Assembly: GCA_937886715.1 (NCBI GenBank)
Contig: CAKZZD010000002.1
Span: 99,659-163,658, forward strand
Direction: 5' to 3'
Length of the DNA: 64,000 bases
Origin: an uncultured Bacteroidales bacterium
GTDB lineage: Bacteria > Bacteroidota > Bacteroidia > Bacteroidales > P3
Both the position numbers and the translations under genes were made by a program. Every line of letters begins with the position of its first letter. Position 1 is the first letter of the stretch. The notes under the pieces were generated by a model. That model was not told the DNA's origin. It did no database searches and saw only the letters and a program-made list of their open reading frames with translations. This document shows positions 30,601 to 40,136 of this stretch, one piece after another.

Positions 30601-32934
30601 ATGAAGAAAGTAGGTATAATTACATATCATCATTATTATAACTATGGTACAGTTCTGCAAGCATATGCTTTGCAGAAAGCGATAGAGTCTTTAGGTGATT
30701 ATGATGCAGAGATAATTGATTATCGTGCTCATAATGAAAAGAAATTGTCGCGAATGCAGCTTGTCTTGTTGCGGCTTCGTAGGCTTGGGGTATATGTTAG
30801 AGAGAGAGAACGTGTATTTAGACTGAAACGTTATGGGACAACATTTCAGGAGAAAAAAGTATCTTTTGATGAGTTCTTTCATAATTACTTAAAAGTTAGT
30901 GCTCGTACATTCAACAATTATTTGGAGTTAAAGTCTGCTAAACTGGATTACGATATTTACGTAACTGGTTCTGATCAGACCTGGTCGCCCAAAATTGGCC
31001 TTCTTCCTGCGATGTTTTTGCGTTTCGCTTCTGCAGCAGCTCGTAAGATTGCTTATGCCCCAAGCATCGGCGTGACAAGTTTGAAGAAAACCGAATCTGA
31101 CCAGATTAATTACTATCTTCAGTCTTATGATGCTATCAGTTGCAGAGAGTCAATAGGGCAGCAAGTGCTTTCTGACTGCGTAAAAGGAAAAGAGATTGTC
31201 AACGTACTCGACCCGACCTTCCTGCTCACGGGAGATGATTGGAATAAGCTTGCAACAGATCCTGAGATAAAGATTCCATATATCCTCTGCTATTTTATTG
31301 GCGATAGGCCATACTACAGAGAGATAGCAAGGCAGTTGTCGGAATCATTGGGGCTTCCGCTATACTTTGTTCCCGTTAGCTGGCGTGACGTCGGAGAGAG
31401 CAATAATTTGCTGTCTCAAACCGGCCCTCGTGAGTTTTTAGGCTTAATACGTGATGCACGTCTTGTGCTCACAGATTCATTCCATGGGACGGCCTTTGCC
31501 ATCAATTATCGCAAATCATTCTACTCATTCACAAAGATAGAAGGAGGAAAGTCCGCTTCTGATAATTCACGCTTGTATGATATATTGTCGAAAATAGGGT
31601 TGGAAGACAGGCTTTACGATTCTCCTGGGACTATTGATTTCTCTGATGTGGATTATTCTTCCGCAAGCATCAAACTTGGAGAATTAAGGAATAAATCTAT
31701 AGAATTTCTTCAGCAGGCATTGGTCGATAGGCGGGTCTGTCCGGCCAATGAATGTACTGATTGCACCGCCTGCTCTTCTGTATGTGCGCACAATGCCATT
31801 CAGGTAAGTTCTGATTTGATGGGCTTCCGTTATCCGAAGAAAGATGTGACAAAGTGTGTTAGCTGTGGTCTTTGCGAAAAAGTCTGTCACAACAATTACC
31901 AGCCTCAATTGCGTAAGCCTGTGGACTCTTTTGTGTCTACTGCCATACGGGAAAATGAAAGTTTGTCTTCTACGTCAGGAGGTTTGGCATCCGTTCTTTC
32001 GCGCAAAGTCATTTCTCAGGGAGGCGTTGTGTACGGCTGTACGGCCGAACTGGCAACACATGTCCGGCATATAAGAATTGACAAAGAATCAGACGTGTCA
32101 CTCTTAAAAGGGAGCAAATACCTGTTAAGCGATATGCAGGGCATCATGCCGCAGATAAGAGCGGACTTGAAGAATGGACTTAAGGTTCTTTTCATAGGGA
32201 CTCCATGTCAGGTCGCTGGTGTGAAGACTTATCTAGGACGAGACTTTGAGAACCTTTTGACCATCGATTTCGTATGTCACGGAGTTCCGTCACAGCAGTT
32301 ATTCAACGATATTGTATCTAAAGAGTATTCACTGTTGGATAAGGAACCTCTTTCTGTACAATTCCGCGTTAAGGACGAAGATGGGAAGAGCCGCTATGGT
32401 GTACGCTTATTAGATCCCGATGAAAGAGAGAAGTATTCAGAGTACTATCCTACTAGCCGTTATATTGCTGGCTTTCTTGGCGGTATCTATTACCGAGAGA
32501 ATTGCTACCAGTGTCATTATGCCCGTCCCGAACGAGTGAGCGATATTACACTCGGTGATTTTTGGGACAGAGATGGAAACTATGCCGCAAAGATGGGCTT
32601 TACTGCAAAAGGCTTCTCTATGGTAATGGTTAATACTGGGACAGGCGCAGCTGCTTTTGCTTCAATTGAGGAGATGATTGTTTCACGTCCTATTGACACC
32701 GATGAACTTGTCCGTCGAAATGGGCAATTGTCGCATCCGATGAAGTCTCATCCGACTAAACAACAATTTACAATGGCCTACATAAATGATGGGTATTGTA
32801 ATACATGTGAGAGTGTTTTAAATAAAGAAATCGATAGCATTAAGCTAAGAATGAAAAAGACGTCCTTTGTTTCCAGTATTGACAAGTCAACAGTCGGAAA
32901 AAAACTTTTAGGTTTTATAAGGAGTATTAAATAG
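30601..32934 (+). CDS. Fusion of polysaccharide pyruvyltransferase and FrhB-like iron-sulfur protein
   Basis: A 777-residue fusion. Residues 1-370 are a CsaB/WcaK-type pyruvyltransferase: YNYGTVLQAYALQKAIESLG, VTGSDQTWSPK, LTDSFHGTAFAINY. Residues about 380-430 hold two 4Fe-4S ferredoxin clusters (ECTDCTACSSVC, KCVSCGLCEKVC). The rest is the coenzyme F420 hydrogenase beta-subunit-like FrhB domain (STSGGLASVLSRKVI, FIGTPCQVAGVKTYL, CHGVPSQQLFNDI, LGDFWDRDG). A separate pyruvyltransferase and a separate FrhB protein occur as adjacent genes at 35250-37531. The pair is frequent in Bacteroidales and Firmicutes EPS loci; what the redox half does is not known. Confidence 0.85.
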   Translation: MKKVGIITYHHYYNYGTVLQAYALQKAIESLGDYDAEIIDYRAHNEKKLSRMQLVLLRLRRLGVYVRERERVFRLKRYGTTFQEKKVSFDEFFHNYLKVSARTFNNYLELKSAKLDYDIYVTGSDQTWSPKIGLLPAMFLRFASAAARKIAYAPSIGVTSLKKTESDQINYYLQSYDAISCRESIGQQVLSDCVKGKEIVNVLDPTFLLTGDDWNKLATDPEIKIPYILCYFIGDRPYYREIARQLSESLGLPLYFVPVSWRDVGESNNLLSQTGPREFLGLIRDARLVLTDSFHGTAFAINYRKSFYSFTKIEGGKSASDNSRLYDILSKIGLEDRLYDSPGTIDFSDVDYSSASIKLGELRNKSIEFLQQALVDRRVCPANECTDCTACSSVCAHNAIQVSSDLMGFRYPKKDVTKCVSCGLCEKVCHNNYQPQLRKPVDSFVSTAIRENESLSSTSGGLASVLSRKVISQGGVVYGCTAELATHVRHIRIDKESDVSLLKGSKYLLSDMQGIMPQIRADLKNGLKVLFIGTPCQVAGVKTYLGRDFENLLTIDFVCHGVPSQQLFNDIVSKEYSLLDKEPLSVQFRVKDEDGKSRYGVRLLDPDEREKYSEYYPTSRYIAGFLGGIYYRENCYQCHYARPERVSDITLGDFWDRDGNYAAKMGFTAKGFSMVMVNTGTGAAAFASIEEMIVSRPIDTDELVRRNGQLSHPMKSHPTKQQFTMAYINDGYCNTCESVLNKEIDSIKLRMKKTSFVSSIDKSTVGKKLLGFIRSIK

Positions 32935-32947
32935 TTTATCGGAGGGT

Positions 32948-34120
32948 ATGAAAAGGCTTCTATCTTATTTACATATTGAGAATCTGGGGTTATTGGAATT
33001 AATGCTTGCATTTTATCCAATCATTATGGGCTATGGTTATGGCTCTATTCCAATGAGTTTGTTGTGGCTAGTCTTAATGGACGTGGTGGCTTTTTTTCGT
33101 CACCGTAGACTTCTTCATAATAGATTGCTTTTCTTTGTATATGCATTCGTGTTACTCCATGAGTTTATTGTTCTATTCATGGATGGTTTTATGAGTAGTC
33201 ATATAAACACAATCATAGCTTTAGTTATATATCTTGCGAGTATCTTTATCGTTGCTCCTGCTTTGGATTATAAAAAGATGGTAGGATCTCTATACCTTAT
33301 TGGCTATGTTGCCTGCGCGGGTATAATATACCATTTTATTCTACTGCTTTCTGGGAGCAGCAGTATTAACCCTATACCTCTTCCTTTCTTGCCTGCACTA
33401 GATGATTCATCCCGATTGTTTGAGGATATGAATCGCCCGTGTTCGTTCTTCTGGGAGCCGGCATCTTTTGTCTCTTATATGTTGATACCACTTTTCTTGT
33501 CTTTGATAGATAAGGATTGGAAGCTCATGATCTTTTTTGTGTTTTGCATCTTCCTATCAACCAGTACCAACGGAATCATCCTTGCTCCGATAATGATTAT
33601 TGTATACGCAATTATGGGGAAGCAGAAAACGATGACAAAAGTGTTTATTATGATAGCATTGGTTGGTATGGTTTTTTGGTTGTTTAATTCTCCCATATTT
33701 GAAAGCGGTATTGATAAACTTGAGGGTACGGATTTTTCGGAAAATGTACGAGTCAGCAATGGCCCGTGGTTGGTCTCTCAAATGCCAGTTGATCATATCA
33801 TTTTTGGTACTCCAACCTATTCTGTTGATCTGTATTTGAGTGAGGGATATGTGACCGGTGATAGAGTGGGAGAACGAGCACGTTTCTATTTGTCAGATTT
33901 CTGGTATGTATTAATAATATTTGGCGTATTTGGTTTATTATTGTATCTTCTCGTTTTCATTAGCTTTATTCGAAAAGACAAAACATTGTGGCCATATATT
34001 GCCACTCTATTTGTAGCACTGTTTTCTCAAAGTGTAGCTTTTCGGCCTTTCTATGTGTTCCAAATGTGTTTTATTCTTGCATATATTGGATATTTCCAAA
34101 AGAGTTTTCATAGACATTAG
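32948..34120 (+). CDS. Wzy-like O-antigen/capsule polymerase
   Basis: A 390-residue polytopic membrane protein with about 10-11 hydrophobic segments (for example LLWLVLMDVVAFF, LIGYVACAGIIYHFILLLSG, VFIMIALVGMVFWLFN, VLIIFGVFGLLLYLLVFISF). A large extracytoplasmic loop between the later segments (about residues 255-305, with NGPWLVSQMPVDHIIFGTPT) is typical of Wzy/O-antigen ligase-like proteins. It sits among glycan genes and a flippase, so a polymerase is the best reading. Sequence identity in Wzy is always low and the assignment rests on topology and context. Confidence 0.65.
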   Translation: MKRLLSYLHIENLGLLELMLAFYPIIMGYGYGSIPMSLLWLVLMDVVAFFRHRRLLHNRLLFFVYAFVLLHEFIVLFMDGFMSSHINTIIALVIYLASIFIVAPALDYKKMVGSLYLIGYVACAGIIYHFILLLSGSSSINPIPLPFLPALDDSSRLFEDMNRPCSFFWEPASFVSYMLIPLFLSLIDKDWKLMIFFVFCIFLSTSTNGIILAPIMIIVYAIMGKQKTMTKVFIMIALVGMVFWLFNSPIFESGIDKLEGTDFSENVRVSNGPWLVSQMPVDHIIFGTPTYSVDLYLSEGYVTGDRVGERARFYLSDFWYVLIIFGVFGLLLYLLVFISFIRKDKTLWPYIATLFVALFSQSVAFRPFYVFQMCFILAYIGYFQKSFHRH

Positions 34121-34147
34121 TTATCTAACGACATACGTAAATTATAT

Positions 34148-35242
34148 ATGATGATACAAACTGTTTATTATTCAATCCGAGACATGTATTTCCGTCTCAT
34201 GCGGAATAGGAGTCTTGATACGATGTGGCGCAAACAAACCAAGGGTCTACAGTTGAAGAAACTGAGCCTTGAACAAAAACGCCAGATTCAAGATTATTAC
34301 AAGCACTGTATAGGTAAGAAGGTTTCGACTCGTTGGCATCGGCTTTTCTATACTCTTACAGGTGAGTTTAACTATCGTTATCTGCCATTCGATGTGTTCA
34401 TTGAGATGTATCACAGGTTGTCTCCATGGAACTATCAGAAGATCATTGATGATAAGAATATGTACAGGCAGTTCTTGTCTGAGTTCAATATACCCGACCG
34501 CTTTGTCGAATGTTCAAGAGGAGTGTACTGTCTGCCACAAGAAGGAAATAATCAAGTCTCCTTTGATGATGTGGTGCTCTATTGTCAGAACCTGGGAGAT
34601 TGTATTATCAAGCCCTCCCGCGATTCGAGTGCCGGAATCGGGGTGCGCCTGCTTTCACTAAAAGATGGCTACGATGTAAAAACCGGAGAGGATATCCGAA
34701 CCATTTTGAAGAGTTATAAGCAAAACTTTCTGGTAGAAGAAAGAATGATGGAAATGGACTCCCTTAGAGCACTGAACCTATCATCTTGCAATACCATTCG
34801 AGTGCATACATTCAGAAATAGGAAAGAAGAACGAGTTGAGTTTGTAAGTGCGCACGTGCGTATTGGTCGCAGTGGCAGTGTTGTTGACAATGGCTCTGCT
34901 GGTGGTATCCGCTCAAAGGTAAATCAAGACGGGAAACTTTCGGAGTTTGCATGTGCCACTAAGCCCCAATATACTATATGTGACAAAACGGATTCTGGCG
35001 TAGTGATTAAGGACCATATCATTGATGGTTTTGAGAGAATAGTCGAAACAGCTGTCTCTGCACACCAGCGTATCCCTTGGTTTGATCTCATCGGATGGGA
35101 TATGCTGATTGATAACAAAGGAAGGGTTGTCATTATAGAGTTCAATCCTAATCCAGATATGAAGATGCAACAGTTGATTTATAAGGATTCCGTATTGGGC
35201 GATAAGCAAGATGTGATATTAAAGCAAGCCTTCAACAAATAA
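34148..35242 (+). CDS. Sugar-transfer-associated ATP-grasp protein (first copy)
   Basis: A 364-residue protein with an ATP-grasp fold (ATPgrasp_ST, PF14397): GDCIIKPSRDSSAGIGVRLL is the phosphate-binding region, FLVEERMMEMDSLRALNLSS and CNTIRVHTFR follow, and WFDLIGWDMLIDNKGRVVII with EFNPNPD carries the metal-binding Glu/Asn. These proteins lie in exopolysaccharide loci and are thought to ligate an acyl or amino group onto a glycan; the reaction is not established. A second, diverged copy is at 39084. Neighbours are a Wzy-like gene and a pyruvyltransferase, each within 30 bp. Confidence 0.8.
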   Translation: MMIQTVYYSIRDMYFRLMRNRSLDTMWRKQTKGLQLKKLSLEQKRQIQDYYKHCIGKKVSTRWHRLFYTLTGEFNYRYLPFDVFIEMYHRLSPWNYQKIIDDKNMYRQFLSEFNIPDRFVECSRGVYCLPQEGNNQVSFDDVVLYCQNLGDCIIKPSRDSSAGIGVRLLSLKDGYDVKTGEDIRTILKSYKQNFLVEERMMEMDSLRALNLSSCNTIRVHTFRNRKEERVEFVSAHVRIGRSGSVVDNGSAGGIRSKVNQDGKLSEFACATKPQYTICDKTDSGVVIKDHIIDGFERIVETAVSAHQRIPWFDLIGWDMLIDNKGRVVIIEFNPNPDMKMQQLIYKDSVLGDKQDVILKQAFNK

Positions 35243-35249
35243 TCAATCG

Positions 35250-36359
35250 ATGAAAATACTTACACTGACGACGCAATATGCCAAAAACATGGGTGCATTA
35301 CTACAGTGTTATGCATTGTGTGAGCACCTTAATAGCTACAATGACGTAGAATGTAGTGTAATTGACTATTATCCTGAAGGATCCAGACGTAGTTGGGCGA
35401 TTATCAGGACTCCCAGGTCAATTGGAGATTTAGCAAATATTTTGCTTGGTTTGTTACCGTCAAAACTTATCAGAAGACGAAAGAGCAATAAGGTTTTTCG
35501 AGAGTTTATTAATGGATACATAAAAAAGACCGAAGAATCCTACAAGAGGAATGACATATTAGCCCACCCACCAACTGCAGATGCTTTTATTTGTGGTAGC
35601 GATCAGATATGGAACTTCAGGTTCAGACGAGACTTAACATTCTTTTTTGATTTTGCTGATGACAAATCCAAAATAATTGCTTATGCCCCAAGTCTTGCCC
35701 ACGAGTGGAGCATCGCGGATAAGGAGTTTATAAAGCCTTACCTTAACCGATTTAATGCGCTGTCGATAAGGGATATGGGGTTAGTTGATTCTGTCAATAA
35801 ATTGGCGCCAGACAAGGCGGTTCATTTGGTGTGCGATCCCGTATTTCTTTTGTCAAAGGAAGAATGGATGCGTATTTCGGATACTTCAAAGTGTCCAAAA
35901 GAACCTTATATTCTCTGTTATTTCATTTCTACGTCAGATTTCGCAGTCAAGACGCTTCGGTATATTAAAAAACTGACGGGTTATAAAGTTGTATACCTGA
36001 ATGTTAATGCCCGTGACAATTTTAATAGCGATATCAATATAACAGAGGGAGGGCCAAGAGACCTAGTGGGGCTTGTGGCCAATGCGGCCTTTGTTTGCAC
36101 AAACTCTTTCCATTGTACATCATTCTCGATCATTTTCCGGAAAAATTTTGCTTATCTTAAAGAAAGCGAGGATGAACGCGCGAGGACAATATGCCGCATC
36201 TTTAATGTAGAGGATGCCATCAAAGATTGGAAGAAACCTGTCAACTTCACAGTAGAATCACTACGACTTGACTTCAACAAGGGTGAGGAGCAAGGAAAAG
36301 TGTTTATTCAACAGTCCAAGAACTTTTTGGAAGAAGCAATATGGCCACGGAAAAACTGA
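35250..36359 (+). CDS. Polysaccharide pyruvyltransferase family protein
   Basis: A 369-residue protein. KNMGALLQCYALCEHLNSYN near the start, FICGSDQIWNFRFR, IIAYAPSLAHEW, VCDPVFLLSKEEW and FVCTNSFHCTSFSIIF define the family, which adds pyruvate ketals from phosphoenolpyruvate to sugars. It overlaps the next gene (FrhB-like) by 19 bp, repeating as two genes the arrangement fused in the protein at 30601-32934. Confidence 0.85.
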   Translation: MKILTLTTQYAKNMGALLQCYALCEHLNSYNDVECSVIDYYPEGSRRSWAIIRTPRSIGDLANILLGLLPSKLIRRRKSNKVFREFINGYIKKTEESYKRNDILAHPPTADAFICGSDQIWNFRFRRDLTFFFDFADDKSKIIAYAPSLAHEWSIADKEFIKPYLNRFNALSIRDMGLVDSVNKLAPDKAVHLVCDPVFLLSKEEWMRISDTSKCPKEPYILCYFISTSDFAVKTLRYIKKLTGYKVVYLNVNARDNFNSDINITEGGPRDLVGLVANAAFVCTNSFHCTSFSIIFRKNFAYLKESEDERARTICRIFNVEDAIKDWKKPVNFTVESLRLDFNKGEEQGKVFIQQSKNFLEEAIWPRKN

Positions 36360-37531
36360 TACAATTAGCTAATGAGAGAGAGTGCAGCGGATGCGGCGCT
36401 TGTGTAAATGTTTGCCCGACAGGCAGTATAATAATGCGGCCAGTGGACGACAGTCTTCATCTCTATCCCTCTATAACTGAAACGACCTGCATCAAATGCG
36501 GAAAATGTATGACGACGTGCCCGGTGCTTACTATAAAGTATCGAGAAAGCCCTAGACCCACTCAGCATTATTACTGTGCATGGAATAAGTCTTTAGACCA
36601 GCGTCGCTTGAGTACATCTGGCGGCGTAGGAAGTGCTATCGTCAATGAGGCTCTGAATCGCGGCTATTATGTGGCTGGCGTGAAGTTCGACGATCATTGG
36701 CATGTAGAACATGTAGTTACCAACGATGTTATTATTGCCAATCAATTTAGAGGTTCCAAATACCTTCAAAGCGATACATCTACGATATATAAAAAGATTA
36801 AGCACATGATTTACGGTGGAGAAAAGGTGTTGTTTGTGGGGACTCCTTGTCAAATAGATGCTGTCAAGTCTGTGGTACCCAAGGCCGATGACAAGCTGCT
36901 TACATGTGGAATCATCTGCCACGGAGTGAATGCTCCCGTTGTTTGGTCAGACTTCGTGGAATACCTCCAAAACAAGAAACACGGCGTCTTGAAGAGTTAC
37001 AATTTTCGCAGCAAGAAGAAAGGATGGGGCAAATTGTATATTGATTACGAGATGACAAACGGAAAGCAATATACAGAACCGGCATGGAAGAATCTCTTTC
37101 ATGTGTGGTTTGGCCAACACTATATGATGCGAGAATCTTGCTTTCATTGTGCCTATCGGAAAGAAGAACGCTATTCCGATCTTGTCATCGGAGATTTCTG
37201 GGGTATCGAAAAAGTCTTGCCCCAGCTGGAGACCAAAGATGGGGCATCCGTTTTAATAACCACAACTGAGCAAGGACAACAGTTTGTTGATAATCTTGAT
37301 TGCCTGGAGCTGATCCGGGTTGATGCGAAGAAAACACCGACAGTGTTGAAGGGGTTCCTCGCAAAGAAGGGGAATGAGGTTAAACTGAACACACAACTTG
37401 AGTCGATGCATCGTTTTGCCGCACATTATCACTCAAAAACATTTGCAGAAATGGCTAAGTTATATCCCTGTCCTACTAGATGGGATTTACTTGTTGCTTC
37501 GCTTAAACACCACATAGGAAAAAAGAGATGA
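36341..37531 (+). CDS. FrhB-like 4Fe-4S protein (coenzyme F420 hydrogenase beta-subunit family)
   Basis: A 396-residue protein starting with two ferredoxin motifs (ECSGCGACVNVCPTG and CIKCGKCMTTCPV), then STSGGVGSAIVNEALNRGYY, FVGTPCQIDAVKSVV and LVIGDFWGIEKVLPQLE of the FrhB N and C domains. In polysaccharide loci such proteins accompany pyruvyltransferases. It shares 19 bp with the upstream pyruvyltransferase and 4 bp (ATGA) with the flippase gene downstream. Confidence 0.85.
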   Translation: MATEKLIQLANERECSGCGACVNVCPTGSIIMRPVDDSLHLYPSITETTCIKCGKCMTTCPVLTIKYRESPRPTQHYYCAWNKSLDQRRLSTSGGVGSAIVNEALNRGYYVAGVKFDDHWHVEHVVTNDVIIANQFRGSKYLQSDTSTIYKKIKHMIYGGEKVLFVGTPCQIDAVKSVVPKADDKLLTCGIICHGVNAPVVWSDFVEYLQNKKHGVLKSYNFRSKKKGWGKLYIDYEMTNGKQYTEPAWKNLFHVWFGQHYMMRESCFHCAYRKEERYSDLVIGDFWGIEKVLPQLETKDGASVLITTTEQGQQFVDNLDCLELIRVDAKKTPTVLKGFLAKKGNEVKLNTQLESMHRFAAHYHSKTFAEMAKLYPCPTRWDLLVASLKHHIGKKR

Positions 37532-39078
37532 GTAAATCACTTGCCAGAACATCCATACTTGTGACCATCCTGATGGTCATTGGCTATGTGTTTTCTTTTT
37601 TGAAGGAAGCCGTCATAGCCAATTATTTCGGTGTGTCCGGTGCGGTGGATGCCTATACCATAGCCATCACCATTCCTGTCACGCTGTTTGCGGTTATTTC
37701 AGTTAGTATTCAATCGATAGTTGTTCCGCTCTATTCGGACATACTTATCAATAAGGGGAATCAAGAAGCAAATGCATATATCAATAAGCTGATTACATTG
37801 ATTGGGAGCATTGCCTTGGCTTTCATTGTATTGTGTGAGTTCTTTGCATCACCCCTTATCTATCTTTTTGCGCCAGGCTTTGGCTCGGAAGTTCACGCAC
37901 TTGCCACCACTCTGCTTCGAATAACGCTGCCAACTATTCTGTTTACTCTCCTCGATAGGGTATTTGTGGGCGTATTAAATGTCCATAAGAAATTCGTATT
38001 CCCTACGCTTTCGCTTTATGTGTTGAATATCTCACTCATTCTTTTCATCGTGTTATTGCATGCGAAGTGGGGAATAGCTGCAGCTTGTGTAGGACAGGTA
38101 GCGGGATCCATAGGACAGGTTTTGTTCTTGCTGATAGTGGCTAAGAACTACCTTAATCTTCGTCTTGATTTTCATTGGAAGGATGAGGCTATCCATAAGT
38201 CAATGAAAAACTCGGTTCCCATTATATGGACTGTTAGCTTGGGGGAGGTGAGTGCAATCGTTAATAGGATGGTTTCATCATTCCTTTTTGTCGGCTCTAT
38301 CTCCGCAATTAGTTATGCCTTAAAGATAAACACCGTGTTGATGCAGTTCTTTACAACGGCCATTGCAACGATTGTTTATCCGCTATATGCAGAATCTGCT
38401 GCACGCAGGGATATGCTACAACTCAACAGTCGTGTTAACTCTACTCTCTCAATATATATTTTTTTTCTCCTTCCTCTGATGTGCGGAGTCTTATGTCTAA
38501 AGGAAGAGCTGATAACCGTTGCCTTTGGGCGAGGCGCATTTGATAGCGAAGCGATAAGTCTTACACAGCAGCTTTTGGGGATTTATTGCATCGGCATACT
38601 GTTCTCTGCAGTTAGGGAAACCACGACAAAGGTGTTTTATTCCGTTCAAGACACGGCCACTCCTGCAAAGAACACCACAATGGGATTGATTCTTATGATT
38701 GTTTTCAATCTTGCCCTTCCACAAGTTTTCGGAATCTATGGTTTGGCTATGGCCAAAAGTCTTGTTGCTATCATCGTGTCAACCAGGCTCCTTTGGCAGC
38801 TTGTAAAAAAACATGAGGAAATAAAGTTGGGACAATTCAAGACGAATCTCCCTGGTATAGGAGGAGCATCGTTGATAATGCTGGCGGTGATGTTCCTTGT
38901 CAGATATATCTGGCACATAGATTCTGCCTTGGTTTCGTTACTTGTACTTACCATTGTTGGAGTTCTGATATATGCTATCTGCTGCATATTATTCCATCCG
39001 CCCGTGATGTATGAGGTCCTTAAAATGACCCTAGGGAAGCATTATTCTAAAATATCAAAGTTCATCGATAAAACATAA
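37528..39078 (+). CDS. MurJ/MviN-type lipid-linked oligosaccharide flippase
   Basis: A 516-residue membrane protein with about 14 hydrophobic segments and the MVF-family start SFLKEAVIANYFGVSGAVDA, YTIAITIP, followed later by GVLNVHKKFVFPTLSLY and TKVFYSVQDTATPAKNTTMG. It lies in the middle of a polysaccharide locus, so it most likely exports the repeat unit in place of a classical Wzx, rather than being the housekeeping lipid II flippase. It begins at the ATGA overlap with the FrhB-like gene. Confidence 0.85.
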   Translation: MSKSLARTSILVTILMVIGYVFSFLKEAVIANYFGVSGAVDAYTIAITIPVTLFAVISVSIQSIVVPLYSDILINKGNQEANAYINKLITLIGSIALAFIVLCEFFASPLIYLFAPGFGSEVHALATTLLRITLPTILFTLLDRVFVGVLNVHKKFVFPTLSLYVLNISLILFIVLLHAKWGIAAACVGQVAGSIGQVLFLLIVAKNYLNLRLDFHWKDEAIHKSMKNSVPIIWTVSLGEVSAIVNRMVSSFLFVGSISAISYALKINTVLMQFFTTAIATIVYPLYAESAARRDMLQLNSRVNSTLSIYIFFLLPLMCGVLCLKEELITVAFGRGAFDSEAISLTQQLLGIYCIGILFSAVRETTTKVFYSVQDTATPAKNTTMGLILMIVFNLALPQVFGIYGLAMAKSLVAIIVSTRLLWQLVKKHEEIKLGQFKTNLPGIGGASLIMLAVMFLVRYIWHIDSALVSLLVLTIVGVLIYAICCILFHPPVMYEVLKMTLGKHYSKISKFIDKT

Positions 39079-39083
39079 AGTAT

Positions 39084-40106
39084 ATGCATTTTTCTTCGAT
39101 TTTACCTCCAAAACTCTATCGCAGTCTTAAGCTTGTTAAGCAAGCAAGTGATAGTCTGAAAAAGTTTGATGTAAGACACAATAGGTTGAGAACTTTATCT
39201 GGAATAATTGAAGCCAATAAACGTTATGGCTATAACACGGATGAATATTTTTTGTTTCATTATGATTCTTTATCAGATGATCAGCGCATGTCTTTCATCG
39301 GTGATGCCGAGCGTCAAAGAATTTCTGAGACATTGAACGATAGAAAAGGATTGGATTTGCTTTCTGACAAGTGGTCAACATATAATAAGTTCAATAACTT
39401 CTTCCAACGCGAAGCTTGCTTGTTGATGGGGGGGGGTAAAAGCGATGATTATCAGACATTTGTCGATTTATTATCAAAGTCTGGAGAACTGATTCTTAAA
39501 CCATTGAGAGGTTCGTTGGGAGCGGGAATTCAGATAGTTTCCTCTTACGGTTTTGACAGTATTGCAATTGACGAACTATTGAAAAAATATCCCAGAGGTT
39601 TTATTGCCGAACAATTGATAAAGCAAGACGCAAGAATGGCATCTCTTCACAAAGAATCAGTTAACACATTGAGGATATACACAATAAATTACAATAACAA
39701 AGTGTCTGTATTGCATCCTCTAATAAGAGTGGGAAGGGGAAAGAGTATTGTTGACAATGCCGGTGGAGGTGGTATTATTACGGCGTGTGATCCCGAAACA
39801 GGAGAAGTATATAAAGCTGTAGACGAATGGGGGCATATCTTCGAGAAACACCCGGACAATGGTAATCAACTGATTGGTTTTAAAGTACCGCGTTGGGAAG
39901 AAGCATATAGGATGGCTGAAAAGTTAGCCTTGCATATGCCTGGTGTTCACTATGCAGGTTGGGATTTGGCATTAACAGAGCAAGGATGGGTTCTAGTTGA
40001 AGGTAATCCTAGAGCGCAGTATCTATTTCAGATTTCAGAAGGGAAAGGTTTCAGGGATGAATTACGTCAAATCCTCCAAATGTACGGAGTTCATAATGTC
40101 GTATGA
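39084..40106 (+). CDS. Sugar-transfer-associated ATP-grasp protein (second copy), with poly-G tract
   Basis: A 340-residue ATPgrasp_ST protein: GELILKPLRGSLGAGIQIVS, FIAEQLIKQDARMASLHKES, VNTLRIYTINYNNKV, YAGWDLALTEQGWVLVEGNP. A run of nine G (39428-39436) lies inside codons 115-118 (Met-Gly-Gly-Gly), in frame in this sequence. Loss or gain of one G would truncate the protein a third of the way in, so it is a candidate ON state of a phase-variable gene. It differs clearly from the first copy at 34148. Spacing is 5 bp from the flippase gene. Confidence 0.8.
   Translation: MHFSSILPPKLYRSLKLVKQASDSLKKFDVRHNRLRTLSGIIEANKRYGYNTDEYFLFHYDSLSDDQRMSFIGDAERQRISETLNDRKGLDLLSDKWSTYNKFNNFFQREACLLMGGGKSDDYQTFVDLLSKSGELILKPLRGSLGAGIQIVSSYGFDSIAIDELLKKYPRGFIAEQLIKQDARMASLHKESVNTLRIYTINYNNKVSVLHPLIRVGRGKSIVDNAGGGGIITACDPETGEVYKAVDEWGHIFEKHPDNGNQLIGFKVPRWEEAYRMAEKLALHMPGVHYAGWDLALTEQGWVLVEGNPRAQYLFQISEGKGFRDELRQILQMYGVHNVV
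39428..39436 (+). repeat. Poly-G tract, 9 bases, in the ATP-grasp gene
   Basis: Nine G in a row (after AT of an ATG codon). The reading frame is intact with nine; six or twelve would also be in frame. Confidence 0.9.
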
Positions 40107-40136
40107 CGTTTACCTTTTTTAAGTCAAATGTGTTTT

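Noticed and set aside
37528..39078. Reading the flippase as housekeeping MurJ
   Set aside because: Its position inside a polysaccharide operon with overlaps on the upstream side makes a dedicated exporter more likely.
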